From contig BDIU01000091.1 of NCBI GenBank assembly GCA_002118135.1, positions 248,001-312,000 of the forward strand: a stretch of DNA of 64,000 nucleotides, read 5' to 3'. Source of the DNA: Trebouxia sp. TZW2008 (taxonomy: Eukaryota; Chlorophyta; Trebouxiophyceae; Trebouxiales; Trebouxiaceae). The position numbers were made by a program, and so were the translations under genes. The notes beneath the pieces were generated by a model. That model saw nothing but the letters and a program-made list of their open reading frames with translations, was not told where the DNA came from and did no database searches. Within the stretch, counting starts at the first letter, position 1; every line of letters starts with the position of its first letter. Shown in pieces: positions 19,735 through 31,100 of this stretch.

Positions 19735-22700
19735 GGTGTGAGTACTCACCAAAAAGTTTTGCAAGCTAATGACCTTTTGGTTTGTATGACACCCAGGCAA
19801 CTCAAGTGGCACCCCATTGTAGAGAACTTCGACTATGTGATCAGGCGTTGAACTGCCCAGCACCTGCATAAAGCAAACATAGCTTGCTGTGCAACATGCA
19901 GCACATAGCATGGCAACTCATGATGCAGCTCCTGCAGACCGCTTCCTTGATGCAGTCAAGCAGCTGTGCATATGTCCAAGCTCAGCTTATATCTTCTAGC
20001 ATACACAAAACCACCCTGTCGACTGCAGGTCAAACAGCTCCAGAATTACATGGTGACAGCATGGCAACATTGCATGCAGACATTGGTTTGCCCTGCATAA
20101 AACGCAAGGCATGCTGTAAACCTGAAGAACAAGCGATTCAACAGCCGAAACAGAATGGCAACATTGCATGCAGACATTGGTGTGCCCTGCATAAAACGCA
20201 AGGCATGCTGTAAACCTGAAGAACAAGCAATTCAACAGCCAAAACAGATGCAACAAGTAGCACGACAAGGAAGCACAAGGCGTGAAAGAGAAAGGCAACT
20301 GCATACCTCACTGCGATGCAGCCTGAACTGTATGTTTGCGCCGTAAGGAGCAATCATGCTACCATGCCAATCCCTTTTTCTTGGCGGTTGCGGCAAAGGA
20401 GGTAACCAACTTGTCACACCATTACTGTAGCTGTCATAAATCTTGCTGTCAGAGAAACTGGTGCCTTGGCAACTGGCCTTTGCATCATTCTCATCACCCA
20501 CAGAATGATTGCCATGCACATTGCCATGGTCAGGCTGCTGATCTGTGTCAACTTTGCTAGCTGAAGCTTGTTGCAGATCGCTGTCTGCGCTGCACTGGGG
20601 CGCAAAGGGTGGCTGTGTAAGCAAGGCTTTGGGTTGCTGAGGACCAAAGAGGCCTAGCAGGCATGCTAGGGGGACGATGGTTTCAGCGTGAGCAAAGCAT
20701 AGCTTGGCTTGCTGAAATGTGCCCTTTGCAGCATTCTGCACAGCTCACAGCAAGATGTCAGCATGCAAGGCTAGAGCTTTACACTGCACTGGAGTGCAGA
20801 GGTGGGCTGTGTAAGTAAAGGTTTGGGTTGCTGAGGTTTGAAAAGGCCCAGAAGGCATGCTAGAGGAATGATGGTTTCAGCGTGAGCAAAGCATAGCTTG
20901 GCTTGCTCAGGTGTACCCTCTGCTGCCTCCTGCGCAGCTCACAACATGCTGTCAGATTTCAAGGCCATTGCAAAACCTAAGACAACTGCTTGCAGCAAGT
21001 TTCTGCTGGAAGTTGCATCACAGCTTTGCTGTCACATTGGGCGACCTTGGTACAGTTGCTGAAGATGTTAGGAAAGCTTGAACGTACAGATTGCCTTGCA
21101 GAGAGATTGCTGCTCCTAATTCATGGCAGACACCTAGTGATGCCGCTTTAATAAAAAGAAGCTGTGTCAAAACTCATCAGGAGTCGTGCCTCTGAGCTTC
21201 ACTATTGCAATGCAGCCAGGAAGGTCCAGCATATATACAAACATGGGTTTGTTTTCCAATGCATTCACAATATATACACACATTGTGATGGCACATATAT
21301 TTGGCACAAATACATGGTGAATCAGCACTAACTCAGCACATCTGCTGCCTGGTTTGATGAAGCTACCAAACCGCTACTGCAAATTTGGTTATCCCACATC
21401 TTACACAATGGTCAATTGGCATGCACAGTCTGGGCTGGTGTTCATCCTGATAATCAAGTTGCTGAGTGTCGACAATTGGCATGCACAGTCTGGGCTGGTG
21501 TTCATCCTGATAATCAAGTTGCTGAGTGTCGACATGCCTCAGGTGATGCTACAGGAACCAGGCTGTCTTGTATCGTACCTGGTATCATACCTTGTATCAT
21601 ACCTTGTACCGCACCTTGTATCGTACCTTTTATCGTACTGTGAACATTGTCCACAGTACGAATAGTACCTTGCACCTTGTATTGTCTTGTATCATAGCTT
21701 GTAGTGAGCCTTGTGTTATGACTTGCGTAAGTCAAGACTGAAATTCGACTGTTGGTATAAATGGCTTGTAGAGATGCTTGAAGGCAGTTGACTGCTTCTG
21801 CATGCTGCTAGAAGCACCATGGAATCTGGTCAGCAAGCATACAGAATGATGTTTGATGGTCATCTGATTCACCTACAGAGTGTTTGTAATGTCAGCAAGC
21901 AGGGACGCTGCCAGGTGCTAAGCTACTGAACATCAAATGACAGGTGCAGCTTTATAGGACTTGCACCAACACGGTTAGTTGTTGCTGATGAGAAAACCAG
22001 GTCATGCATTGTACTGTTGCTGACCTGTAGACTGTTTGCAATGTCAGCCAGCAGGGGCGCTGCCATGTGGTATGCTACTGGGCTGGCAGCCCCCTTGCGC
22101 ATGAACATCTGCACATCATCCACCCACTCCATATGAGCAGCCTCCTGCACCACTGCCACTCACATATCAGCAGACACGATTGACCACACATCTATGAAAG
22201 CAATTGATTGTTATCAACAAACTTGACTGGCCACATATCAGCAGTGGCAATAGATCACATGCATCAGCCCGTCAGCTATGATGATTTGTCAGTACGCGTA
22301 AACATGTGTACATGATGCACCCACTCCATGTGAGCAGCCTCCTGCATTACTGCCATTCACGCTTCAGCAGCAATGTTGACCACACTTCAGCAGGACAAGT
22401 AAGCACATGCGCCAGCTGATCAGCTGTGCTGCTCTCTAAACCATAAACGCATATGCCAGTGGGTGACTGAGCACACTCCTGTACCATGAACAGCCACATA
22501 TCAGCAGTCACAGTCAACCGCATGTATCAACCAATGGACTGTGATGCTTTGTCAGCAGTGCATAAACATCTTCACGTCATCCACTCACTCCATGTGAGCA
22601 GCCTCCTGCACCACTGCCACCCACATGTCAACCGTCACAGTCAACCACATTTGCTGGCTGATCAGCTGTGCTGCTGCAGAAATGGCCAATGCCAAATGCC

Positions 22701-25700
22701 TACAAACACATGTCCCATCAGCTCAGCTAATGCTAGAGGCATGCTGCGTACAGAATGCTACAGCAACTACACTGACTGTCAAATAAATGTCCCTGACATC
22801 AGATTGCCTTACTACTGCAGATGCAATCCGGTGATTGGTTCGAAAATGGCATTGCCCTTCCAGTGAGAGTATCGGGTATAGCAAGTGTCATCACATTGAG
22901 AGATTGCTGTACAAAAAGGATGCTGGACACTCACGGATGATTACCTGTGGTGAGAAAAGAGAGCATGCTTGATGGTTGATGCCCCAGAGGCCGGCCTCCT
23001 GCTGGCACAGGTGCCATAGGGCATCCACGTTCCGCTCTGTTAATCTGCCCTCCGGCAGTTGCAAGGCTGCGGATAGCCTTGGCACATGGCTGGACCACTG
23101 CTCATGCTCCCAAGCTTTCTGCATGCAGAAGTCATGACTGTTAACTTGCCTTTGGACGTTTAAGCTACTGCAGACTGGAGTACTCAAGCCCGAATTGGAG
23201 CAAGCTGGCCACACACACAAAGTTTGAGCATGTGCAGCGGGCTAGCCCAAACATCTGCGCGCAGTCATGATAGATGTGAAGTTGCCTTTGAGCATTCATG
23301 TTATGGCAGGGCTGCACCTAGCTGCAGCACATGGATGGACCGCTGCTCATGCTGCCATGCTTCATGCATGTAGCCATGCCAGATGTAAAGATTTCTTTGA
23401 GGGTTCAAATTACGGCAGGATTGCAGCTGGCCTTGGCATATGGATGGTCCATTGCTCGCATTTCATTCTTCCTGCATGCAGTGCAGCAACCTCAAATATG
23501 AGACCGAGCACCAGCATGACCAAGGCAAGCAGGAAATCATTGAAACGTGAGTATCTCAGCTGTGAGTGCAAAGCTATGGCTGACTTGCACCAATTTGAAT
23601 GTGCGCATCAGCATGACTTGTATATATGCTTCAGCAAGCTGGGGGTCTAAAGCAAGTCACAAGCTCAAATTGATTGCCCTAGCATCTTGTTCTTATTGAG
23701 CAGAGAGGCAGCACTGTGATGCTAACAGACCCAGAAATATCTGTGTCCATGCAAGACCTGACATTGAATGTAGGAGTTGTCCTCTCCTGTCTACATGTTT
23801 TGAAATGGGTTGGCATTCAAGAAAGCCTCTCAGAGAGTCAGGACCCATAGCACTGGATCTTGGACGCTTGCGAGGCTTTGTTCAACGCAAAACCATTTGA
23901 AGGCCGTACAAGCAGAACAGAACGATTCCTACACTCACCACCACCATTCCAAGATCCACAGCACTGGATCTTGGATGCTTGCAAAGCTTTAGTGCATGCC
24001 AAACCATTTCCAGGTATGTCAACAGAATAGGGCAGATTAGAATCATCATAGAAAGCTTGGACTTGCCAAAGACCAGACTAGTTACAGACAGTCTACTGCT
24101 CCTGTACATACCTAGCTAGGTCCCCTGAGCCTGCCTAGCATGCGCTTTGATATGTATGCATGAATGGTTAATGACAGAAGTTTGACTAAGCACGGCTGCC
24201 AACCACTTGACACATACTCACCAGGAAGTCAGCGTTGATCTTGGCAACATAAGCGTCATAAGCTGGGCACATGTCAAAGAAGCGCAGCAGGGGATCCTCA
24301 TGCTTGGGCCGAGCGTGAATGGTGTAGTTACTGTCATGCCCCTCATGGCTGATGTGCACAGTTCTGTCATGTCCTGTGATGCCTTCCTTGCCTGAGGGGT
24401 CCGTGTAAGTGTGTGTGCCCCCACACATGCCCTGCATGAAAGCCTTGGCGCTGTCCTGTGTCCTGGCTTTCTGCAGGAGAGCAGCAGCAGCACTTCAGAC
24501 ACACATGGATGGTGTCATGCCCGCTGTGGCTGATGTGCAGTCTTTTCATGCCCTGTATATGTGCACAATCCTGCCATGCCCTGTAATGCGGCGTGTGGGG
24601 TCTGTGTAAGTGTGCATGCCCCCACACATGCCGTGCGTGAAAGCCTTGGCGCTGTCCTGGGTCCTGATTTCTGCAGGAAAGCAGCAACAGCATTTCAGAC
24701 ACAAACTGGTGGTGTCATGCCCGCTATGGCTGATGCGCACAGTCCTGTCATGTCCTGTGATGCCTTTCTTGCCTGTCGGGTCCATGTAGGTGTGCGTTAC
24801 CCCACACATGTCTTGCATGAAAGCCTTGGCACTGTCCTGAGTCCTGGCTTCCTGCAGGAAGGCAGCAACAGCACTTCAGACGCACCGTGGGTGCACAATA
24901 CTGTAGACCTCCACACACGCCTGGCATGAAGGCCATGACACTCTCCTGGGTGTGGGCTGATTGCAAGAAAGCAGCAGCAGTATGTCAGATGCACAAGAGG
25001 TGCCCCCATCATGTGCCTGAAGTGCTATTGCTGCATTCCTGCAAAAAGCCAGGACCCAGGACAGGGCCAAAGTGTTCACACAGAGCGTGTGTGGGTGTGC
25101 ATCCAGTGTTGTGCCCACATTGTGTGCCTCAAGCGCTTTTGATCCTTTCCTGCAGAAAGCCATGACTCAGGATAGTGCCAAAGCTTTCATGCAAGGCATG
25201 TGTGGAGGCAAGCACACTTATGTGAACCCCTCAAGCAACGAAGGGATCATGTGGCAGAAACAATGCACGAATTCACACATGCCTTGCATGAAAGCTGTAG
25301 CACTATCATGGGAACTGACTTTCTGCAAGAAAACAGCAAAATACCTCAACTGCACTGCAGCACGTAGTGCTGATTACAACTGCTGCGCAAGTTTGCAGCA
25401 GCAAATGGGCCAGGACCGTGCTAGCCAAACGTATCTGCACAGTCAGGTGCCACTCAGCAAACCATTATGCAGTGACTTCTCTGTGTAGTGACTGCTTGGG
25501 TTCTTGAGAAACTTGTCCTTATATTGCCATGTCTCTACTCAGAGGTGTCTGTGCAGTCAGCATGCAATGATAGGTGCCAATTGCATTGTCCTTACATTGA
25601 GAACGTCCTTACATTGAGTGTCCTTTCAAAGGCAAGTTGCTATACATTGACTGTGACAGCAAGGTCAGAACAAGTTTGATCGTTATTTTTGACCCAGAGT

Positions 25701-25774
25701 TGACTCAGGATGAGCTGCATTGAGTTGGGAGGACTTGCTGCAACGGCATGGACATCATTCTGTTAAGCAGCATC

Positions 25775-25836
<62 letters not shown>

Positions 25837-27028
25837 TTGTTGATGGTGATAACGATGCATTGAGCTTGTACGACTTACAGCAACAGGATGGACATCACTG
25901 TGTTGAGCAGCATCTGATGATGAGGATGGTGGTGACGCTGACATGAGAAGATAGCAGGACTTACAGCAGCGGCGTGGACATCACTGTGTTGAGCAGCATG
26001 TGATGATCACAGTGATGATGCTGATGCTGATGCATAGCGCTAGCAGAACTTGCAGCGATGGCATTGACACCACCATGTTGAGCAGCATGTGATGATGGTT
26101 GTGATGATGCATAACAATAGCAGAACTTACAGCAGTGGCATGTACATCGACTCTGTCCAGCAGCTCTTGCTCTTCAAGAGACGCCATGAGGTGTCTTTGG
26201 AATTCCGCTCCCATTCCCTGCATCTCCACCAGGCCTGCGTATACACCCTATTTTTTCATGGACTTTGTATCCATACATGCACATGTCATGCTACCTTTTC
26301 ATGTGCAGCTCTTTGTCACACACTTCAAGCTGGCTCAAGTGTGGCAGAGCAGTTGCTGAACTTAGAAGGCAGGTTGGCGGGACAAGGTGAAGACAGCCAA
26401 CTCATGTGTATGAAAGCGAGTTGAGCTTTTTCTACTGATGGGTTTTGGTACTAGTCTGACAGGGCAATTGCTGAGGAAAGCAGGCAGGCTGACTGGTCAG
26501 GACAAAGTTGCAAGACAGCAAAGTCATGCACATGGAAAGCAAAATGCGCTGTTTGTATTTATGCGCTTTGTGGCAACCTTTCGGGTGCAGTTGTCCTGCC
26601 TCAGAAAGTTGATCTGCAAATGGGCTTGTCCAGTTGACCACCCATGGATGACTTTGTTGTGCATCAGGACCTGCATACTGCAAATACCTGCCATGTGCTT
26701 TGTTCAAAAGTTTTTGAGTGCCTGATGATATCCTGTGACATGATCTGCAAACAACAGTATGTTCCAGCAAATGGACCGAGCATATTTGAAGCTGTCTTGT
26801 GAATGTTACAACACAGAGGTTCATCCAGGCAAATTTGCTTCGCAGGAGCGAGACAGTGCTGGACTGCACCTGCAAAACGTCTTGCAGCTTACTGATCTGC
26901 TGCATGCGCTTGAGTGTGGGCCATCTTGTGCCATGCCGTGCAAGCCAGTACGTGAACACTGGCTGACTGTTGATTTGATTTGCCGAACTGCCACCACTGG
27001 TCAGTGATAGTCTGCTGGCGTACGGAGT
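19563..27028 (-). CDS. MINPP1: Multiple inositol polyphosphate phosphatase (histidine acid phosphatase clade)
   Basis: Nine exons (26870-27028, 26578-26677, 26131-26234, 24222-24470, 22945-23118, 22025-22144, 20307-20735, 19750-19863, 19563-19622) join in phase into about 502 residues ending at a TGA. The first recognised exon has TPY followed by the active-site motif LARHGTRWPT; the catalytic proton-donor motif is FAHAETIVPLACLLGLF. Other family blocks are RTQDSAKAF, DPLLRFFDMCPAYDAY, WVDDVQMFMRKG with YHMAAPLLADI, GSMIAPYGAN, and VLYNGVPLELPGC. These enzymes remove phosphates from inositol hexakisphosphate and lower forms, usually in secretory compartments. The true start, and any signal peptide, lie upstream of 27028 and were not resolved. 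The HAE exon carries an unusual insert of about 60 polar residues before the RDWHGS block. Introns are full of exon-derived repeats. Confidence 0.88.
19696..19731. repeat. (CAG)12 microsatellite
   Basis: Twelve uninterrupted CAG units lie in the last intron of the phosphatase gene, 19 bp past the exon 8 donor in transcript sense. Confidence 0.95.
20061..20248. repeat. 94-bp tandem duplication, nearly identical
   Basis: Units 20061-20154 and 20155-20248 differ at only a few positions (for example GGTTTG/GGTGTG, GCGATT/GCAATT, CCGAAA/CCAAAA). A recent event inside the intron that follows the HAE exon. Confidence 0.9.
20780..20965 (-). repeat. Second copy of the phosphatase HAE exon region
   Basis: This is a tandem duplicate of about 20585-20775 and lies upstream of it in transcript sense. 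It keeps an acceptor (GCGCAG) and an open frame reading KLCFAHAETIIPLACLLGLF, then stops about 20 codons later, so it lacks the rest of the exon. It is a partial exon copy with an intact catalytic motif. Confidence 0.85.
21413..21532. repeat. 60-bp perfect tandem duplication
   Basis: 21413-21472 and 21473-21532 are identical by eye. A very young duplication in a phosphatase intron, without exon homology that I can see. Confidence 0.95.
21565..21720. repeat. Minisatellite, TTGTATCATACC-like unit
   Basis: Ten or more imperfect 11-12 bp units (CTTGTATCGTAC, CTTGTATCATAC and variants). Confidence 0.8.
21880..22640 (-). repeat. Shadow copies around phosphatase exon 6 (WVDD exon)
   Basis: The 3' side of exon 22025-22144 recurs at about 21880-21930. 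Its 5' side (CCACTCCAT-TGAGCAGCCTCCTGCA) recurs at about 22315-22360 and 22575-22625. The rule holds: 5' copies sit upstream and 3' copies downstream in transcript sense. Confidence 0.75.
23275..23485 (-). repeat. Two shadow copies of phosphatase exon 5
   Basis: Segments at about 23275-23370 and 23390-23480 resemble 23047-23165, the start of exon 22945-23118 plus its upstream intron. Confidence 0.65.
24480..25345 (-). repeat. About six shadow copies of phosphatase exon 4 acceptor side
   Basis: The segment encoding RTQDSAKAFMQGMCGG, with its acceptor, recurs at about 24490-24690, 24715-24860, 24890-24965, 25020-25090, 25135-25235 and 25250-25340. All lie upstream of exon 24222-24470 in transcript sense. 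The first two copies also retain the following HDRTV-ISHEGHD segment. Confidence 0.8.
25729..26105 (-). repeat. Four shadow copies of phosphatase exon 3 donor side, with a (GAT)20 microsatellite
   Basis: The end of exon 26131-26234 plus its GTAAGT donor recurs at about 25729-25775, 25867-25920, 25953-26008 and 26045-26100, period about 90 bp. Each copy contains a short GATGAT stretch; in the outermost copy this has grown to an uninterrupted repeat at 25775-25834. Confidence 0.85.
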
Positions 27029-28149
27029 CTGCAGTCACTTTCAAGTCGACATTATGCGTTCAAGCTCCAGAGTAATGCGTGCAAGCGTACTTTTGTAGAG
27101 AGGTGTCTTTGATACGCGTACGCCTGACAATACACACTGCAGGTCAGCATCTGCGCCAACGTTGCCAGAGTCGTAGCCTGACGCAAGAGCCGTTTGACAC
27201 CAACGATCATGGTCGACACGGTGCGGTGCAGGGTACAAGGCGCAAGACATCAGGTGCATGGTGATCGTCGGACGATTGCCACACTTCAAGCTCTCTAGCG
27301 ACGGCAAGTGGGCAAGCTATGTGCAAGTAGGCCCGATTAGCAACACTCTCGCACGCTGCAGCCATGCTGCCGCGCACACGTCTTGGGTTGAGCATGCAGA
27401 ATGTGTTAGGCATCTTGAACGAGGTCAACTGAGTCAAATGTGGTCACGAACTTGCAGATTCACTGCATCCGACAACACTCAGAAATTGCTGTGCAGACTG
27501 CATCAAACACTCGCAATGCAGTGTATGCAAGCTTGGACATGATGCGGCTCCCTCGCGGGTGCCTTAGCCGTTGAAAACCTTGAATGAAAAGCACAGCCCT
27601 GCATTTCGCATGCATGGCTTCAATCAACCATGATCGTTGGCCAACGCTTGCAACTGTCACCCTAAGCCGAGTAAGTGTTTGTGATGCAGCGCTGGCGATG
27701 CAGCTTTATGTGGTGTGTGGAACCGCGAATTGAAGCCATTTTAGCTGATCCTGAGCCCTTGCTTTCAGGGACAGTGACAGCAAGTCAAAACCCTACGTTG
27801 ACAACCCCAATCCCGACAACGAATCCCAAGGACGCTCACTCCTGCTCAGCATTCTCTCAGAGCACAGGACCACCTGTAGTATAGCTAGCGAAGCCTCCTT
27901 GCCGATAGACAGCAACTGGCTTCTGCGATTGACAGCACTGACTGAATCCGCCTGCGTGCGCATTGCTTGATTGCTCGGCAGGCTTCTCTGGCCCCTGGAT
28001 CGGTGTTTGCGAGGTGACCTCGGGGTCAAGTCAACAGAGACGTTGCGTCAGCGCTAAACATTCTCAAGGCACAACCAGCCAATTGTCCTTGTCGTATTGC
28101 TATTTGCTTCTCGATGTGAAGGGCCTTTGGCCCTGTCGGAGCGTTGAGT
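27029..28149. other. Divergent region; unresolved 5' exon(s) of the phosphatase gene
   Basis: The phosphatase N-terminus should lie here. A minus-strand open frame at 27041-27307 is a candidate, but its junction to the first certain exon does not fit. The rest is presumably promoter and 5' UTR for the Ca2+-ATPase. Confidence 0.4.
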
Positions 28150-31100
28150 ATGGAGCAGGCCTTCAGGTCAAGCTCTGTTCGATGCCCTCGACCAATTTGT
28201 TCGATGCGGCAGCATGCACGAGCCGTCACTCATCAGCCTTCAGCTCGCGCTACAAGACGGCCAGCATTTGGCCGTCCGTCATCAAGGCCTAGCGCACCTG
28301 CACGAGTACCTCCTTTGCAAGTAGGTCACAGCGAGCGCTGCAGACTTGCAACTAAAGTCATACAGCAAGAAAGCGCAGCGACAGTTGCTGAGCGGCCCAC
28401 TGATGAGATCTTCAACGTCGACCAAAGTCAGCTGCGGAAGTTGGCACAGAGCAGGGGTGACACTCCCTTTGAAGGCGCAAGTGTAAACAGTGTCTTCCAG
28501 CTAGCAGACGCTCTTCTGACATCTCTGGACCGAGGCTTGAGCACCAACAGTGCAGACCTCAGCAAAAGAGCATCTGCCTTTGGGTCCAACACACTTCCGC
28601 CAAAGGAGGAGGTGAGTCTAAAGCCGCCCTACCGTTTGCTTTCTGCTTTTGTGTGCAAGTCGCAATTCTTGCCTTCGTATTGCGCACATGACAGAAGAGA
28701 CACCTTTTACCCAAGGCCTATCGACCACACCCAGTAAAGATTTGCTTGTTGTCCTCTTTCACCTGACCTTTTTAACCTGACAGAAACACATTTCTGCTGT
28801 TGTGCAGACGTCTTTTCTGGAGTTGGTGAAGGAGGCTCTCTCAGACTTCACTGTATTGATTCTTCTAGCCTCTGGAGTGGTGTCACTGGGCCTGGGACTG
28901 ACAGTGGACAAGAGTGATGCTGGCTGGATTGAGGGTGCTGCCATTTTAGTAGCTGTGGCAGTGGTGGTCTTGGTGACTGCAACCAACGACTTCCAGAAGG
29001 AAAAGCAGTTCAAGGAGTTGAACAAGGTGTCAGAGGGTGGCCAGGTCAGCATTACACCCATTTCTGCATTGACTTTTGTTCACTCTCAAACGACTTTTGT
29101 GCATGCTTCAGCATGACATGTTGTGCTGCAAGACTGTGCTAGCTTGGTTGTCTGCTTACATAGCCTACAGAAATGCTTTACCTGTCTTGTGGGTGTTGCT
29201 GCTGAGCAATGTTTTCTTTGATGCAGACCTTGCAAGACACATTCATCTGTGCTGTGACTTTGTGAAACACTGCATTCTACTGAATTTGATGCAAAGGAGC
29301 ATGCATGCTCAGATGGGTGTTGTGCTAACGTATTCCATGCTGCTGATGCTGCAGGTCCCTGTGCTGCGAGATGGCGAGGTGCAGGACATCTCCATCTTTG
29401 ACCTTCTGGTGGGTGATGTCATGCTGTTTGAGACTGGAGACATCCTGCCAGCAGATGCCATCATCTTCACTGGCCATGGCATCAGGTTCGTGGTCTTGGT
29501 CACCACATATGTGTGCTTTGTTGTATGGCTTGCTTTTCATGCATGCGGATATATCAACCTGTCATCCATTGCGGCTCTTGAGCACAATGTACTGTGTTGC
29601 CATTTGGAAGCAGCAGTCTAAATGACCCAAGGTTTTCTTGGGTCATTTGGTGATTGACTGCACTGGTGAAATGCCGTCTGCGGCGATGCCTTGACACCCA
29701 CAACCTGCATTACTGCCTCTATGATGCAACTCAAGTATCTACAATTGGGCATGACTGCTCTGACCCATGAGGGTATCATGCTTCGACAGTCAGCCAGCGC
29801 CAGTTGACTGGCAAGGCAGGAAACAATCATTGTTGTCTTGATTATGCGGAACTCACATGAATGCGGTCTGACTTTTCCGACTTAATGAGTGCCACGCTTG
29901 CAGCGACAATCAAGGCCAGTTGACTAGCAAGTCACAAGATGCCATTTGTTGCCTTTACCATACGCTAAGGAACCGACATCAATGGTGTATGAATGCTTGC
30001 ATTCATATCAGTATAATGCTTGCAGCTTGAATGAGACCCAGTTTGACAGTGAAAGCAGAAAATGCCCATTGCTGCCTTCATTGTGCATCTCAAGACCATC
30101 ATCCGTGGGGTGTGACTGCTCTGACCTTCATGCTTGCAGGTTGCATAAGACCCAGTTGACTGGAGAGGCAGAGGATGCCCATTGTTGCCTCTGCCATGCG
30201 CTGAGGAACCCAGCAAGAAGTTCGCATGCCTGCCTTGACTTACACGGTTGTCATGCTTGCAGGGTTGATGAGAGCCAGTTGACTGGGGAGGCAGAGGACA
30301 TTTTGAAGGGTGCTGACGAGGACTCATTCATGCTTGCAGGGTGGATGAGAGCCAGATGACTGGTGAGGCAGAGGACGTGCTCAAGGATGCTGACGAGGAT
30401 CCTCTGCTTCTCAGTGGCAGCAAGGTGCTGGAGGGTAGTGGGCGCGCTCTTGTCATTGCAGTGGGGCCCAACTCACAGGCGGGCATCATTGCCAAGCTGG
30501 CTCGGGGCCAGGATGAAGACTCCTCAGGTCTCAGGTAAGCAAATTCAAACAGTTTACCCAAATTCAACACTGTCAAAAGCCACTGTCAAAAGCCACTGTC
30601 AGGTTCATTTGGACTGGAAGCTATGTGCTAGCTCATCGTTGACAGTCAGTGTAAGCATACGTCATTGACCTGGTCAGGATGAAGCCTTCCCTGGTCTCAG
30701 GTAACTTGGCAGAACTGTCCTGCTGACACCCACTGCTGTGAGAAGCAACACTTGCTTGTTCTGGACAACGAGCTATGCGGCTAGCTCCTTGCTGACAGTC
30801 GGTGTATGCATTAGTGACTGACTTGCTGGTTCAAGGTCAGACTGAAGACTCCCCAGGTCTTAGGTAAGCAAACACCAACATCCTTGCACACCCACTGCTG
30901 TCAAAGGCAGGGTTTGCTTGTTTTGGGCAACAAGCTATGTGTTCAGCGCATTGCTGAGAGTCAGTGTATGCATAAGTGCTGGACCTGCTAGCGTGAGGTC
31001 ACGATGACGACTCCTCAGGTTGCAAGTAAGCAATCACCAACTTTCTCACACCCACTGCTGTCAAAGGCAGGGTCGGCATATTTTGGGCAACCAGCTATGT

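Noticed and set aside
27041..27307. Minus-strand frame as first exon of the inositol phosphatase
   Set aside because: It contains an STP-like motif (VSKTPLYKST) but ends in a stop before any donor that joins in phase with 27028; left unassigned.
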